Below, in pieces: positions 1 through 8,492 of a DNA stretch of 64,000 nucleotides. Each line of letters opens with the position of its first letter. Positions within the stretch are counted from its first letter, which is position 1. The DNA comes from Candidatus Accumulibacter necessarius (GTDB lineage: Bacteria; Pseudomonadota; Gammaproteobacteria; Burkholderiales; Rhodocyclaceae). The stretch covers positions 1 through 64,000 of the forward strand of contig JAFLDL010000026.1 in NCBI GenBank assembly GCA_017302435.1. The letters run 5' to 3'. The notes under the pieces are model-generated. The model was not told the origin of the DNA. It saw only the letters and a list, made by a program, of their open reading frames with translations, and did no database searches. The position numbers were made by a program, and so were the translations under genes.

Positions 1-1
1 G

Positions 2-640
2 GTGCACTTCGCCGCCCCCGCGGCACCGCCCCTGCCAGCCCTGCTCGCCGGCCGCCGCGTGGCGATCGCGCGCGACGCCGCCTATGGCTTCATCTACCCG
101 GCCAACGTCGACACGCTGCGCGAACTGGGGGCCGAGATCTGCTTCTTCTCGCCGCTCGCCGGCGACGCGCTGCCGGTCTGCGATGCGATCTGGCTGCCTG
201 GCGGCTACCCCGAACTGCACGCGGCGTTGCTATCGACGCGGCGCGACCTCTGGCAGGCGCTGGCCAGTCACGTCGCCGCCGGCAGGCCACTGCTCGCCGA
301 ATGCGGCGGCATGATGAGCCTGTTCGACGAGGTGGTCGACCGGGAGGGCGAGCGGCACCCGCTGGCCGGCCTGCTGCCCGGGCGGGCGGTGATGCAGCGA
401 CGCCTGGCGGCGCTCGGCATGCAGGTCGCCGATCTGCCAGAGGGCACGCTGAGTGGCCACACCTTCCATTATTCGAAAAGCGACACCCCGCTGGCACCGC
501 TTTGTCGCGCGCGACGTCCGGCAGGTGGCGACGGCGAGGCGATCTATCGGCAGGGTTCGATCACCGCCTCCTACGTCCATTTCTACTTCCCCGGCAATCC
601 GCCGGCGGTCGCCCGCCTGTTCGCCGGCGCCGCCGCCTGA
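2..640 (+). CDS. cbiA: Cobyrinate a,c-diamide synthase, C-terminal part (5' truncated by window edge)
   Basis: ATP- and glutamine-dependent amidation of the a and c side chains of cobyrinate, in the cytoplasm. Only the C-terminal glutamine amidotransferase domain (about 212 residues) lies in the window. The reading frame is open to the left edge, so the GTG at position 2 is probably internal. Class-I-like triad amidotransferase signatures are visible: LPGGYPELHA near residue 65 and the nucleophile region ECGGMM near residue 100, followed by GHTFHYS and a C-terminal SYVHFYFPGNP, as in the CobB/CbiA family. CbiA fits the cobalt-early genes downstream better than CobB, but the two names cover one family. 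It lies upstream of the B12 riboswitch, so it belongs to a preceding transcription unit. Confidence 0.9.
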   Translation: MHFAAPAAPPLPALLAGRRVAIARDAAYGFIYPANVDTLRELGAEICFFSPLAGDALPVCDAIWLPGGYPELHAALLSTRRDLWQALASHVAAGRPLLAECGGMMSLFDEVVDREGERHPLAGLLPGRAVMQRRLAALGMQVADLPEGTLSGHTFHYSKSDTPLAPLCRARRPAGGDGEAIYRQGSITASYVHFYFPGNPPAVARLFAGAAA

Positions 641-687
641 TCGCCGCAGCTGCTCCCCAGCGCACGCTTTCGACGTATAATCATCCC

Positions 688-890
688 CGTTTCGGGTGCC
701 TTGCTCCGTAGCCACGGGGCGGGTGAAACGGGAAGCCGGTGAAGATGGCCGTCCATGGTGACGGTGACCCATCCCGGCGCAGCCCCCGCTGCTGTAAGCC
801 TGACGACTCCGCAATCCGCCACTGTGCCCAGGCACGGGAAGGCGCGGGGAAGGTTGAAGGCGAGCCAGAAGACCGGCCCGAAAACACGTT
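688..890 (+). promoter_or_regulatory. Cobalamin (adenosylcobalamin) riboswitch
   Basis: Cis-acting RNA that senses adenosylcobalamin and turns down the cobalt-import/corrin operon. Visible conserved pieces in order are GGGTGAAACGGGAAGCCGGTG, the segment CAGCCCCCGCTGCTGTAAGC, GCCACTGTGC near 820, GGGAAGGCG, and the B12-box-like GAGCCAGAAGACCGGCC just before 888. These are the hallmark blocks of this RNA family, in the usual order and spacing. The RNA ends about 120 bases before cbiM. Boundaries are approximate. Confidence 0.93.
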
Positions 891-954
891 TGACTCATTC
901 CCCGGGGTGACGGGAAGGCGTCTCTGGTCGCGCCCGCTGCGCATCCAGGCCACC

Positions 955-1006
955 TTCCTCCTGCGGGGTTTTCGGCTGACGGGTCGTCGGCCTTCAAAGG
1001 GAGGAA
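955..1006 (+). promoter_or_regulatory. Putative riboswitch expression platform: hairpin covering the cbiM ribosome binding site
   Basis: TTCCTCCT at 955-962 can pair over eight positions (one G-U) with GGGAGGAA at 999-1006, which is the Shine-Dalgarno of cbiM (ATG at 1011). No U-tract terminator is apparent between the aptamer and cbiM. The arrangement suggests translational control in which ligand binding favours sequestration of the ribosome binding site. Pairing is read directly from the sequence; the switching mechanism is inferred. Confidence 0.5.
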
Positions 1007-1010
1007 CACA

Positions 1011-1688
1011 ATGCACATCATGGAAGGTTTCCTGCCGGTCGAGCACGCCCTCGGCTGGACTTTGGCGTCGGCGCCGTTCGTCGTCATTGGGGTCCGGTCG
1101 CTGCGCCGGCGACTGCACGAGCAGCCGGAGCAGCGGATGCTGCTCGGCGTCGCTGCCGCCTTTTCCTTCGTCCTCTCGGCGCTCAAGCTGCCCTCGGTGA
1201 CCGGCAGCTGCTCGCACCCGACCGGCGTCGGCCTCGGCGCGCTGCTCTTCGGGCCGACGGCGATGGTGCCGGTCGGCCTCGTCGTCCTGCTCTTCCAGGC
1301 GCTGTTGCTGGCACACGGAGGTTTGACGACGCTCGGCGCCAACCTGTTCTCGATGGCCATCGTCGGTTCCTTCGTCGCCGCCGGGCTCTTCCGCGCCGGC
1401 CGTCTGCTGCACCTGCCGCTCGCCGTCTGCGTCTTCGCCGCCACCTGCTTCGCCGATCTCGCGACCTACGCGACGACCTCGCTGCAGCTCGCCTGGGCCT
1501 TTCCCGATCCGGTCGGCGGCTTCGCTGCCTCGTTCGCCAAGTTCGCCGGCATCTTCGCTATCACGCAGATTCCACTGGCGATCAGCGAGGGCCTGCTGAG
1601 CGTACTGGTGGTCAACGCCCTGCTGCGCTTCAACCGCGACGAACTGAAGGGCCTGCCGCTGTTTGTCGGTCGCGAGGTGCGGGCATGA
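1011..1688 (+). CDS. cbiM: Cobalt ECF transporter substrate-binding membrane protein CbiM
   Basis: S-component of the energy-coupling-factor cobalt importer in the inner membrane; it binds Co(II) and docks on CbiNQO. The 225-residue protein begins MHIMEGFLP. The conserved N-terminal Met-His-Ile-Met segment supplies the cobalt ligands in this family, so the ATG at 1011 is the right start (Shine-Dalgarno GGGAGG seven bases upstream). Several hydrophobic helices follow, with the family motif around [19 protein letters not shown]. It is the first gene after the B12 riboswitch and overlaps cbiN by four bases (ATGA). Confidence 0.95.
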   Translation: MHIMEGFLPVEHALGWTLASAPFVVIGVRSLRRRLHEQPEQRMLLGVAAAFSFVLSALKLPSVTGSCSHPTGVGLGALLFGPTAMVPVGLVVLLFQALLLAHGGLTTLGANLFSMAIVGSFVAAGLFRAGRLLHLPLAVCVFAATCFADLATYATTSLQLAWAFPDPVGGFAASFAKFAGIFAITQIPLAISEGLLSVLVVNALLRFNRDELKGLPLFVGREVRA

Positions 1689-2026
1689 AGCGCACGAACT
1701 GGTTGCTGATCGCCGCCGTGCTGCTGCTGACGGCGTTGCCACTGTGGCTGGTGCCGCGGCCGGCCGCCGGCCCGGACGGACAGCCGGTCGAGATTTTTGC
1801 GGGTGCTGACGGCTTGGCACAGAGCGCGATCGGGGAGATCGCCCCGGATTACCAGCCATGGTTTGCGCCGCTGCTCGAGCCGGTGAGCGGCGAGATCGAA
1901 TCCCTGCTCTTCGCCCTGCAGGCCGCCATCGGCGCCGGCATCATCGGTTATTGGCTGGGGGCGGCGGTCACCCGCGAGAAGATGCGCCAGGCCGCCCGGC
2001 ACGAATGCAGCGACCGTGCTGATTGA
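1685..2026 (+). CDS. cbiN: Cobalt transport protein CbiN
   Basis: Small auxiliary membrane subunit that loads cobalt into CbiM. The protein has 113 residues with two predicted membrane helices (about residues 5-24 and 78-98) separated by a periplasmic loop. The loop carries the family pattern [13 protein letters not shown] followed by IAPDYQPW. The start ATG overlaps the cbiM stop and the 3' end overlaps the cbiQ start, so all are translationally coupled. Confidence 0.92.
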   Translation: MKRTNWLLIAAVLLLTALPLWLVPRPAAGPDGQPVEIFAGADGLAQSAIGEIAPDYQPWFAPLLEPVSGEIESLLFALQAAIGAGIIGYWLGAAVTREKMRQAARHECSDRAD

Positions 2027-2759
2027 GCAGGCGGCCTACGGCAACCGCTGGCGGCGGGTCAGTCCCGCCGCCAAGGGCAGCCTCGCGCTGGCCGGGCTGC
2101 TCGCCGCTTTCGTCGCCGCGACGCCGGCGACGGCCGCCTTCGTTGCGCTGCTGCTGGCGCTGACGACCGTGCTCGGCGCGCGCGTCCCCGCCGGCGTGTA
2201 CCTGCGCGTCGCCGCACCGGCGGTCGGTTTTCTTGCCCTCGGCAGCCTGTCGCTGCTCGTTGCCGTCGGCACCGATGCCGCCGGCCAGATCTCGTGGGGG
2301 CTGGCGCCGGACGCCGGGCCGCGCATCGCGACCGTTGCCGGCCGCTCGCTGGCCTCGCTGGCGGCCTTGCTGCTGCTCGTGCTGACGACGCCGCTGCCGG
2401 ACCTGATCGGGCTGCTGCGCTACTTGCGCGTGCCGGAAGTCCTGCTCGACCTGATGGTTCTCTGTTACCGCATGCTGTTCGTACTCGCGGCAGCCGTGCG
2501 CGACACGCTGACCGCGCAGTCCGCGCGCCTCGGCTACGCTTCGCTGCGTCACGGCTGGCGCTCGCTCGGCCTGCTGGTAGCCAACCTCACCGTCCAGATC
2601 TGGCAACGGGCGCAGGCGCTGCACCGGGCGGCGCTGGCGCGCAACGGTGGCGGGCCGCTGCGCTTCCTCTCACCCGGCTTCGCCAACGCCGGCCGCGACA
2701 CGCTGCTCGCCGCCGTCGCCGGCACCGCACTGATCCTCCTCGCGGCGGGCCTTGGCTGA
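2016..2759 (+). CDS. cbiQ: Cobalt ECF transporter transmembrane protein CbiQ
   Basis: T-component that links the CbiM substrate subunit to the CbiO ATPase. The protein has 247 residues, starts with GTG inside the end of cbiN (11-base overlap), and has several hydrophobic helices. The coupling-helix region shows the family's Ala-Arg-Gly-like pattern as SARLGYASLRHGWRS. The stop overlaps the ATG of cbiO by one base. Length is normal for the family. Confidence 0.92.
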   Translation: MLIEQAAYGNRWRRVSPAAKGSLALAGLLAAFVAATPATAAFVALLLALTTVLGARVPAGVYLRVAAPAVGFLALGSLSLLVAVGTDAAGQISWGLAPDAGPRIATVAGRSLASLAALLLLVLTTPLPDLIGLLRYLRVPEVLLDLMVLCYRMLFVLAAAVRDTLTAQSARLGYASLRHGWRSLGLLVANLTVQIWQRAQALHRAALARNGGGPLRFLSPGFANAGRDTLLAAVAGTALILLAAGLG

Positions 2760-3652
2760 TGGCCGGCGAACTGCTGCTCGAACTGCAGGCTGTCAGCCAC
2801 GTCTTTGCCGATGGCAGCCGCGGCCTCGACGGCTGTTCGCTGGGCATCCGCCGCGGCAGCCGCAATGCGCTGCTCGGCGCCAACGGTTCCGGCAAGACGA
2901 CCCTGCTGCTGCACCTGAACGGCCTGCTGCAGCCCTCCGCGGGCTGCATCCGCATCGACGACTGTGCGCTCGACTACAGCCGCAGCGGCCTCACGGCGCT
3001 GCGCCGGCGGGTCGGGCTGGTGTTCCAGAACCCGGAGCGGCAGCTCTTCTCCGCCAGCGTCTTCGAGGACGTCTCGTTCGGGCCGCTCAACCTCGGCCTC
3101 GACGAAACCGGCGTGCGTGCGCGGGTGGCGCAGGCGCTGGCGGCGGTCGGCATGGCGGAGCAGGCGGAGCGCCCGGTGCATCATCTGAGCTTCGGCCAGA
3201 AGAAGCGCGTCTGCATTGCCGGCGTTCTCGCCATGCAGCCCGAGCTGCTGCTGCTCGACGAGCCGATGGCCGGCCTCGACTCCGGCATGCAGGACGAGCT
3301 GCTGCGCATTCTCGACGATCTCTCGGCGCGCGGCATCAGCATCGTTCTCGCCACTCACGACGTCGATTTCGCCTACCGCTGGGCCGACCACATCCACCTG
3401 CTGGCCGGCGGCCGCTGCAGCGCTTCCTTCGCCGCGTCGGAACTGCCGCAACAGGCGGCGACGCTGCGCGCGGCCGGACAGGCGCTGCCCGCGGTGGTCC
3501 AGCTGCACCGCTCGCTGGTCGCCAGGGGTGTGCTGCCGGCCGCACCCGTTCCCGGCAGCATCCCGCAGTTGCTGGCAGTGCTAGCCGAAACGCCCGCCGG
3601 AGAGCCGAACCTGGACGAAACGCCGTCTGCCCGGCAGCGGAGTGCCACCTGA
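2759..3652 (+). CDS. cbiO: Cobalt ECF transporter ATP-binding protein CbiO
   Basis: ABC ATPase that powers cobalt uptake. From the ATG at 2759 (TGATG junction with cbiQ) the protein has 297 residues. It shows Walker A GANGSGKT, Q-loop VFQNPERQLF, signature LSFGQKKR, Walker B LLLLDEP and the switch histidine in LATHDVDF. The reading frame is open far upstream, but the ATGA-type junction and the family N-terminus decide the start. It has a modest C-terminal tail after the ATPase core. It overlaps the next methyltransferase gene by one base. Confidence 0.95.
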   Translation: MAGELLLELQAVSHVFADGSRGLDGCSLGIRRGSRNALLGANGSGKTTLLLHLNGLLQPSAGCIRIDDCALDYSRSGLTALRRRVGLVFQNPERQLFSASVFEDVSFGPLNLGLDETGVRARVAQALAAVGMAEQAERPVHHLSFGQKKRVCIAGVLAMQPELLLLDEPMAGLDSGMQDELLRILDDLSARGISIVLATHDVDFAYRWADHIHLLAGGRCSASFAASELPQQAATLRAAGQALPAVVQLHRSLVARGVLPAAPVPGSIPQLLAVLAETPAGEPNLDETPSARQRSAT

Positions 3653-4440
3653 TGGCCGGCAAGGTGTGGTTCGTCGGCGCCGGCCCGGGCGACCCCGACC
3701 TGATCACGGTCAAGGGCCGCCGGCTGCTAGAGGAAGCCGGCGCCATCCTCTACGCCGGCTCGCTGGTCGACCAGGCGGCGACGCGCTTCGCCCCCGCCGG
3801 CTGCGCCATCCGCGATTCGAAGGACATGACGCTGGCGGAAATGACCGACTGGCTGCTCGACCAGGCGGCGCGGCACGCCACCGTCGTCCGGCTGCAGACC
3901 GGCGATCCCGGCCTCTACGGCGCGCTGATCGAGATGACGCGGCCGCTGACCGCCGCCGGCATCGCCTGGGCGGTGGTCCCCGGCGTCTCGTCGGCGCTGG
4001 CCGCGGCGGCGGCGGCCGGCGAAACGCTGACCCTGCCGGAAGTGACGCAGACGGTGATCCTCACCCGCGTTGCCGGCCGCACGCCGATGCCGGCCGGCGA
4101 AGACCTTGCATCGCTGGCGGCGCACAGGAGCACGCTCTGCATCTTCCTCTCGATCACCCTGCTGCACCGGGTGCAGCAGGCGCTGCGCGCTGCCGGCTGG
4201 GCCGAAGACGCGCCGATCCTGGTCGTCCAGAAGGCGAGCTGGCCGGGCGAGGAGAAGATCATTCGCGGCACACTCGCCGACATCAAGCAGAAGTGCCAGG
4301 CCGAAAAGGTCGCCGCGCAGGCAATGATCATCGCCTCGCCGACGCTCGGCGCCGCCGACTGGCCCGATCTCACCCGTTCCAAGCTCTACGACCCGTCGTT
4401 TTCCCACCGCTTCCGCCAAGCCACGGAGACCAGCCCATGA
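3652..4440 (+). CDS. cbiF: Cobalt-precorrin-4 C(11)-methyltransferase
   Basis: SAM-dependent methylation of C-11 of the corrin precursor (CbiF in the anaerobic path, CobM in the aerobic one). The 262-residue tetrapyrrole methylase begins MAGKVWFVGAGPGDPDLIT, carrying the glycine-rich SAM loop. It continues with YAGSLVD, the RLQTGDPGLYGA segment and VVPGVSSA, typical of this subfamily. The ATG overlaps the cbiO stop and the end overlaps the cbiX start. CbiF is preferred to CobM because the surrounding genes (cbiX, cbiD, cbiG) define the cobalt-early route. Confidence 0.93.
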   Translation: MAGKVWFVGAGPGDPDLITVKGRRLLEEAGAILYAGSLVDQAATRFAPAGCAIRDSKDMTLAEMTDWLLDQAARHATVVRLQTGDPGLYGALIEMTRPLTAAGIAWAVVPGVSSALAAAAAAGETLTLPEVTQTVILTRVAGRTPMPAGEDLASLAAHRSTLCIFLSITLLHRVQQALRAAGWAEDAPILVVQKASWPGEEKIIRGTLADIKQKCQAEKVAAQAMIIASPTLGAADWPDLTRSKLYDPSFSHRFRQATETSP

Positions 4441-5363
4441 CATCCACCACCACCATCCTGCTCGTCGGCCACGGTTCACGCAACCGCGATGGCAACACGG
4501 AAACCCTGCATTTCGCCGCGCAGTGGCGCGAGCGCCATCCCGACTGGCGGATCGAGGTCTGTTTCATCGAGCACGCCGAGGTGCTGCTCGACGACGGTCT
4601 CGACCGGGCGGCCCGTGACGCCCGGCGCGTGCTCCTGATCCCCTTCATCCTGAACGCCGCCGGCCACGTCAAGATGGAGCTGCCGGCAGCGCTGAACCGG
4701 GCCCGCGAGCGCCATCCGCAGACCGAATTCGCCGTCACCCCCCACCTCGGCATGGGCCGCCAGATCTTCACCGTTCTGCAAGGCCAGCTCGAGCGGCTGA
4801 TGAAGCAGCTGGCGGTACCCGATCCGCGCAGCACCGGCGTCATCCTGCTCGGGCGCGGCTCTTCGGATGCGGGCGCCAACGGCGAACTGGCCAAGATGGC
4901 ACGCTGGATCTTCGAGGCCAACGAGCACGAACTGGTCGACCTCGCATTCACCGGCATCACCTGGCCGCGCCTGGAAACCGCCGTCCAGCGCCAAATCCGC
5001 CTGGGCATGATGCAGGTCTGCATCGTACCGGTCTACCTGTTCACCGGCGTGCTGATCGAGCGCATCAAGGCCCAGGTCGAGCGCCTGCAGGGACAATACC
5101 CACAGGTCGCTTTCGCGCTCGGTACGCACGTCGGTTTCGACAAGGGGATTTTCGAGCTGCTCGACAGCAAGGTGGGGGGCGAAGGCCTGCCCGAGTGCCG
5201 AATGCTCGAATGCGATGGCTGCAAATATCGCGAACTCGCCGAGGACGGACACCTGCCTGATCACCGCCACACCGCCACCGGCGGCGACCCGCCGCATGCC
5301 CACGATGATGGACTGGCACAGCCGCAGACGCTTCATCGCAGCCATTCCCACCAACCTGCCTGA
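4437..5363 (+). CDS. cbiX: Sirohydrochlorin cobaltochelatase CbiX, two-domain form with His-rich tail
   Basis: Inserts Co(II) into sirohydrochlorin, the committed step of cobalt-early B12 synthesis. The 308-residue protein has two CbiX-type domains. The first contains LLVGHGSR with the catalytic-type His12. The second has LLGRGSSDAGAN, where Arg replaces that histidine, as is common for the second repeat in long CbiX proteins. The last roughly 40 residues are rich in histidine (DHRHT, HAHDD, HRSHSH), a plausible metal-binding or storage tail. The start overlaps cbiF by four bases. Confidence 0.93.
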   Translation: MTSTTTILLVGHGSRNRDGNTETLHFAAQWRERHPDWRIEVCFIEHAEVLLDDGLDRAARDARRVLLIPFILNAAGHVKMELPAALNRARERHPQTEFAVTPHLGMGRQIFTVLQGQLERLMKQLAVPDPRSTGVILLGRGSSDAGANGELAKMARWIFEANEHELVDLAFTGITWPRLETAVQRQIRLGMMQVCIVPVYLFTGVLIERIKAQVERLQGQYPQVAFALGTHVGFDKGIFELLDSKVGGEGLPECRMLECDGCKYRELAEDGHLPDHRHTATGGDPPHAHDDGLAQPQTLHRSHSHQPA

Positions 5364-5378
5364 ACGCACGGAGTCGCC

Positions 5379-6056
5379 ATGCACGCCAACACCGTTACCG
5401 CCCAGCTCACCCCTGCCGGGCGCGCCATCGAACGCGACTCCTTCGCCATCATCGACGCCGAGGCCGGCCCGCACGCCTACAGCGAGGAGCAATGGCCACT
5501 GGTCCGCCGGATGATCCACGCCAACGCCGACTTCGAGTTCAACGGCCTCACGGTCTTCCACCCGGAGGCCATGCGCGCCGGCTTTGCCGCCATCCTGCAG
5601 GGCCACCGGCCGATCGTCGCCGACGTCGAAATGATCTGTGTCGGCCTCTCGGCGCCGCGCCTGCAACACTTCGGCCTGAGCACCCATCACTACATTTCCG
5701 ACCCCGATGTGATCGCACAGGCAAGCGCCGAGAACAGCACGCGGGCGGTGCAGGCGATGCGCAAGGCCTGGCGGCTGGGCAAGCTCGACGGTGCCATCGT
5801 CGGCATCGGCAATGCGCCGACCGCGCTGATCGAACTCGTCCGCCTGATCCGCGAGCACGGCGTCCGGCCAGCGCTGGTCGTCGGCATGCCGGTCGGTTTC
5901 GTCTCTGCGGCCGAAGCGAAGGATCTGCTGCGCACCGTCAGCGAGGTGCCGTGGATCACCATCAAGGGCCGCAAGGGCGGTTCGACGCTGGTCGTCGCGG
6001 CAATCCATGCCCTGCTCTCGCTGGCCGAGGCGGCGCAGAGACAACAGGCCGCATGA
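5379..6056 (+). CDS. cbiC: Cobalt-precorrin-8 methylmutase
   Basis: Moves the C-11 methyl to C-12 to give cobyrinate. The 225-residue protein matches the CbiC/CobH family along its length. RRMIHANADFEF contains the conserved catalytic histidine region, and VDEMICVG-like and IVGIGNAPTAL motifs follow, ending with PWITIKGRKGGSTL. The ATG at 5379 lies 15 bases after cbiX, with GCACGGAG upstream as ribosome binding site. The 3' end overlaps cbiD by four bases. Confidence 0.94.
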   Translation: MHANTVTAQLTPAGRAIERDSFAIIDAEAGPHAYSEEQWPLVRRMIHANADFEFNGLTVFHPEAMRAGFAAILQGHRPIVADVEMICVGLSAPRLQHFGLSTHHYISDPDVIAQASAENSTRAVQAMRKAWRLGKLDGAIVGIGNAPTALIELVRLIREHGVRPALVVGMPVGFVSAAEAKDLLRTVSEVPWITIKGRKGGSTLVVAAIHALLSLAEAAQRQQAA

Positions 6057-7195
6057 ACGAAAAGGTCCGCAAGGGCGACACCCGGCGCGCGCGCGGCAAC
6101 CGGACCGGCTTCACCACCGGCGCCTGCTCGGCGGCTGCGGCGCGTGCAGCGACTTGCGGCCTGCTCTCCGGAGAGGTGCCGAGCAGCGTCGTCTGCCGCC
6201 TGCCGAACGGCAGCGAAGCGAGCTTCGCGGTGCTCGACGGCCGCGTCGAGGGCGCCGGCCTCGAACGTGTTGCGCACGCGGTGATCGTCAAGGATGCCGG
6301 CGACGATCCGGACGCGACGCACGGTGCCCACCTCACCGCCGATGTCCGCTGGCTGCCGCAGCGTGCCGGCGAAATCGCGCTGCAGGGCGGCGCGGGCGTC
6401 GGCATCGTCACCAGGGAGGGTCTGGGCCTGGCGGTCGACGGCCCGGCGATCAACCCGGTGCCGCAGAGAAACATCCGCGACAACGTGCGCGCCGTGGCTG
6501 GCGACCACCTGGCGGTCGACGGCCTGGAAGTGACCATCTCCGTGCCCGGCGGCGAAGCAATGGCGAAGAAGACTCTGAATGCCCGCCTGGGCATCGTGAA
6601 CGGCATCTCGATCCTCGGCACCACCGGCATCGTCCGGCCGTACTCGACCGCTGCCTTCCGCGCCAGCGTCGTGCAGGCGGTCGATGTGGCGGCGAAGCAG
6701 GGGCAGACCAGCGTCGTGTTCACCACCGGCGGGCGCAGCGAGAAATTCGCCATGCGCCAGTTGCCGACGCTCGAAGAGGCCTGCTTCGTGCAGATGGGCG
6801 ACTTCGTCAAGGCCGCCTTCGCCACCGCCATCAAGCGCCGGATACGCGAGGTGTATGTCGGCGCGATGGTCGGCAAACTGACCAAGATGTGCCAGGGGCT
6901 GGCAGTCACCCATGCCTGGCGGGCCGAGATCGACCGCGACATCCTGGCCGATGCGGCGCGCTCCGTCGGTGCCCCGGGGGCACTGGTCGAGGAGATCCTC
7001 GCCGCTGAAACCGCCCGCTTCGCCGCCGAGAAGCTGTCCAGGCTGGGCCTGACGGTCCCCTTCCACCGCGAGCTCGCGAGCAAGGCAATCCGCCGTCTCA
7101 AGGGCCAGTACCCCGGCGACTACCGGCTTGCCGCCCTGGTCTGCGATTTCGAAGGCCACCTGATCTGCCGGGTGGACCAGCATGAAGCCCTCTGA
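6053..7195 (+). CDS. cbiD: Cobalt-precorrin-5B C(1)-methyltransferase CbiD
   Basis: SAM-dependent C-1 methylation, a step specific to the anaerobic (cobalt-early) route, so this gene helps define the pathway. The 380-residue protein has the family N-terminus NRTGFTTGACSAAAARA, followed by INPVPQRNIRDN, ISILGTTGIVRPYS, VFTTGGRSEKFAM and VGKLTKMCQG. All are typical of CbiD. The ATG overlaps the cbiC stop, and the gene end overlaps cbiET by 14 bases. Confidence 0.95.
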   Translation: MNEKVRKGDTRRARGNRTGFTTGACSAAAARAATCGLLSGEVPSSVVCRLPNGSEASFAVLDGRVEGAGLERVAHAVIVKDAGDDPDATHGAHLTADVRWLPQRAGEIALQGGAGVGIVTREGLGLAVDGPAINPVPQRNIRDNVRAVAGDHLAVDGLEVTISVPGGEAMAKKTLNARLGIVNGISILGTTGIVRPYSTAAFRASVVQAVDVAAKQGQTSVVFTTGGRSEKFAMRQLPTLEEACFVQMGDFVKAAFATAIKRRIREVYVGAMVGKLTKMCQGLAVTHAWRAEIDRDILADAARSVGAPGALVEEILAAETARFAAEKLSRLGLTVPFHRELASKAIRRLKGQYPGDYRLAALVCDFEGHLICRVDQHEAL

Positions 7196-8492
7196 CCCGG
7201 GCCCTCGCCCGCGGTGCACCGTCGTCGGCATCCTCGACGACGGCTGGCGCGGCCTCTCCGAGGCTGCCCGCGACAGGCTGCGCAACGCCGGGCTGGTGAT
7301 CGGTGCCGAGCGCACACTGCGACTCGTCCGGGGGGAGCTTGCCGCCGCCACCGAATGCCGCGACCTGGCTGGCGGCCTGAGCAGCAGCCCGGCCTGGATC
7401 AGGGAAGCACTGGCCAGCGGCCGCAGCGTCGCCGTGCTGGCGACCGGCGACCCGCTCTGCCACGGCATCGCCAGCACCCTGATCGAGCGGCTCGGCAGCG
7501 AGCTGATCACCGTGCTGCCGGCGCCGTCGACGCTGCAGATCGCCTTCGCCCGCTTCCGCAAGGTCTGGCAGGACGTGACCATCGCCTCCTGCCACAGCCA
7601 GGATGCCGGCGAATGGCACTTCGGCGCGACGCCGGCGCACGGCCTCTACCCGCTGATGCGGGCGATCGCACTGCACCGCCGGGTTTTCGCGTTTACCAGT
7701 CCGGCCAACGATCCGGCGCGCGTGGCACGGGCACTGTTGGCCGCCGGCTACGCCGACGACGCACGGATCTCGGTTGCTAGCCGCCTGCTCTTGCCCGATG
7801 AAGCGGTGTTCACCGACCTTACGGCGGTCGACGCGGCAGGCATGTCCTTCAGCGAACCAAGTGTTGTCCTGGTCGAACGAGCCGACACCACAGCGGAGCC
7901 TGCTTTCGGCAGGGAAGACCTCGAATATCTGCAGCGCACGCCGGAGAAGGGGCTGCTCACCAAACTGGAAGCGCGCGCCGTGTCGCTGGCCAAGCTGCGG
8001 CTGACGAGCGGCGCGATCGTCTGGGATATCGGCGCCGGTGCCGGATCGGTCGGTCTCGAATGTGCGCGACTGGCGCCGCATGGCCACGTCTGGGCGATCG
8101 AGAAGAACGCCGACGACGCAGCCAACGCCCGCGCCAACGCCGCGCGCTTCCGCATCGGCAACTACACGCTGCACGAAGGCCGGGCGCCGGCCGGCCTCGC
8201 TGCCTGGCCCAATCCCGATGCCGTGTTCATCGGCGGTTCCGGCGGCGAACTGGCGGCGCTGATCCGCCTGGTTCTCAGCCGCCTGAACGCCGGCGGCCGG
8301 CTGGTGATGAACTTCGTCACCCTCGAAAACCTCGCCACGGCGACCAGCGCGCTGAGCGAACTCGGCGCCGCGTGGGAAGTCGTCCAGCTCCAGGCCAGCC
8401 GCAGCCAGCCGATTCTCGACATGCACCGCCTGGCGGCGCAGAACCCGGTCTGGATCGTTGCTGCCCGAAACGCACACAAGGAAAGCGCATGA
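7182..8492 (+). CDS. cbiET: Bifunctional cobalt-precorrin-7 C(5)-methyltransferase / cobalt-precorrin-6B C(15)-methyltransferase (decarboxylating)
   Basis: Methylates C-5 and C-15 and decarboxylates the acetate side chain on ring C. The 436-residue protein is a fusion. Residues about 10-205 form a tetrapyrrole methylase (CbiE) with VVGILDDGW, VLATGDPLCHGI and VLPAPSTLQ. Residues about 240-430 form a Rossmann methyltransferase (CbiT) with VWDIGAGAGSVGLEC and VFIGGSGGEL. The same fusion is called CobL in aerobic organisms. The ATG at 7182 lies inside the end of cbiD, giving coupled translation. Confidence 0.93.
   Translation: MKPSDPGPRPRCTVVGILDDGWRGLSEAARDRLRNAGLVIGAERTLRLVRGELAAATECRDLAGGLSSSPAWIREALASGRSVAVLATGDPLCHGIASTLIERLGSELITVLPAPSTLQIAFARFRKVWQDVTIASCHSQDAGEWHFGATPAHGLYPLMRAIALHRRVFAFTSPANDPARVARALLAAGYADDARISVASRLLLPDEAVFTDLTAVDAAGMSFSEPSVVLVERADTTAEPAFGREDLEYLQRTPEKGLLTKLEARAVSLAKLRLTSGAIVWDIGAGAGSVGLECARLAPHGHVWAIEKNADDAANARANAARFRIGNYTLHEGRAPAGLAAWPNPDAVFIGGSGGELAALIRLVLSRLNAGGRLVMNFVTLENLATATSALSELGAAWEVVQLQASRSQPILDMHRLAAQNPVWIVAARNAHKESA

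Noticed and set aside
230-1859. Long minus-strand frames opposite the cobalt genes (e.g. 230-1444 and 681-1859)
   Set aside because: They lie opposite well-supported genes and the riboswitch, have arginine/proline/alanine-biased low-complexity products, and reflect high GC in antisense frames.
2294-2758. Extended N-terminus for cbiO starting at 2294
   Set aside because: It overlaps cbiQ completely and its residues do not match ABC ATPases; the ATG at 2759 matches the family start and the operon's overlap pattern.
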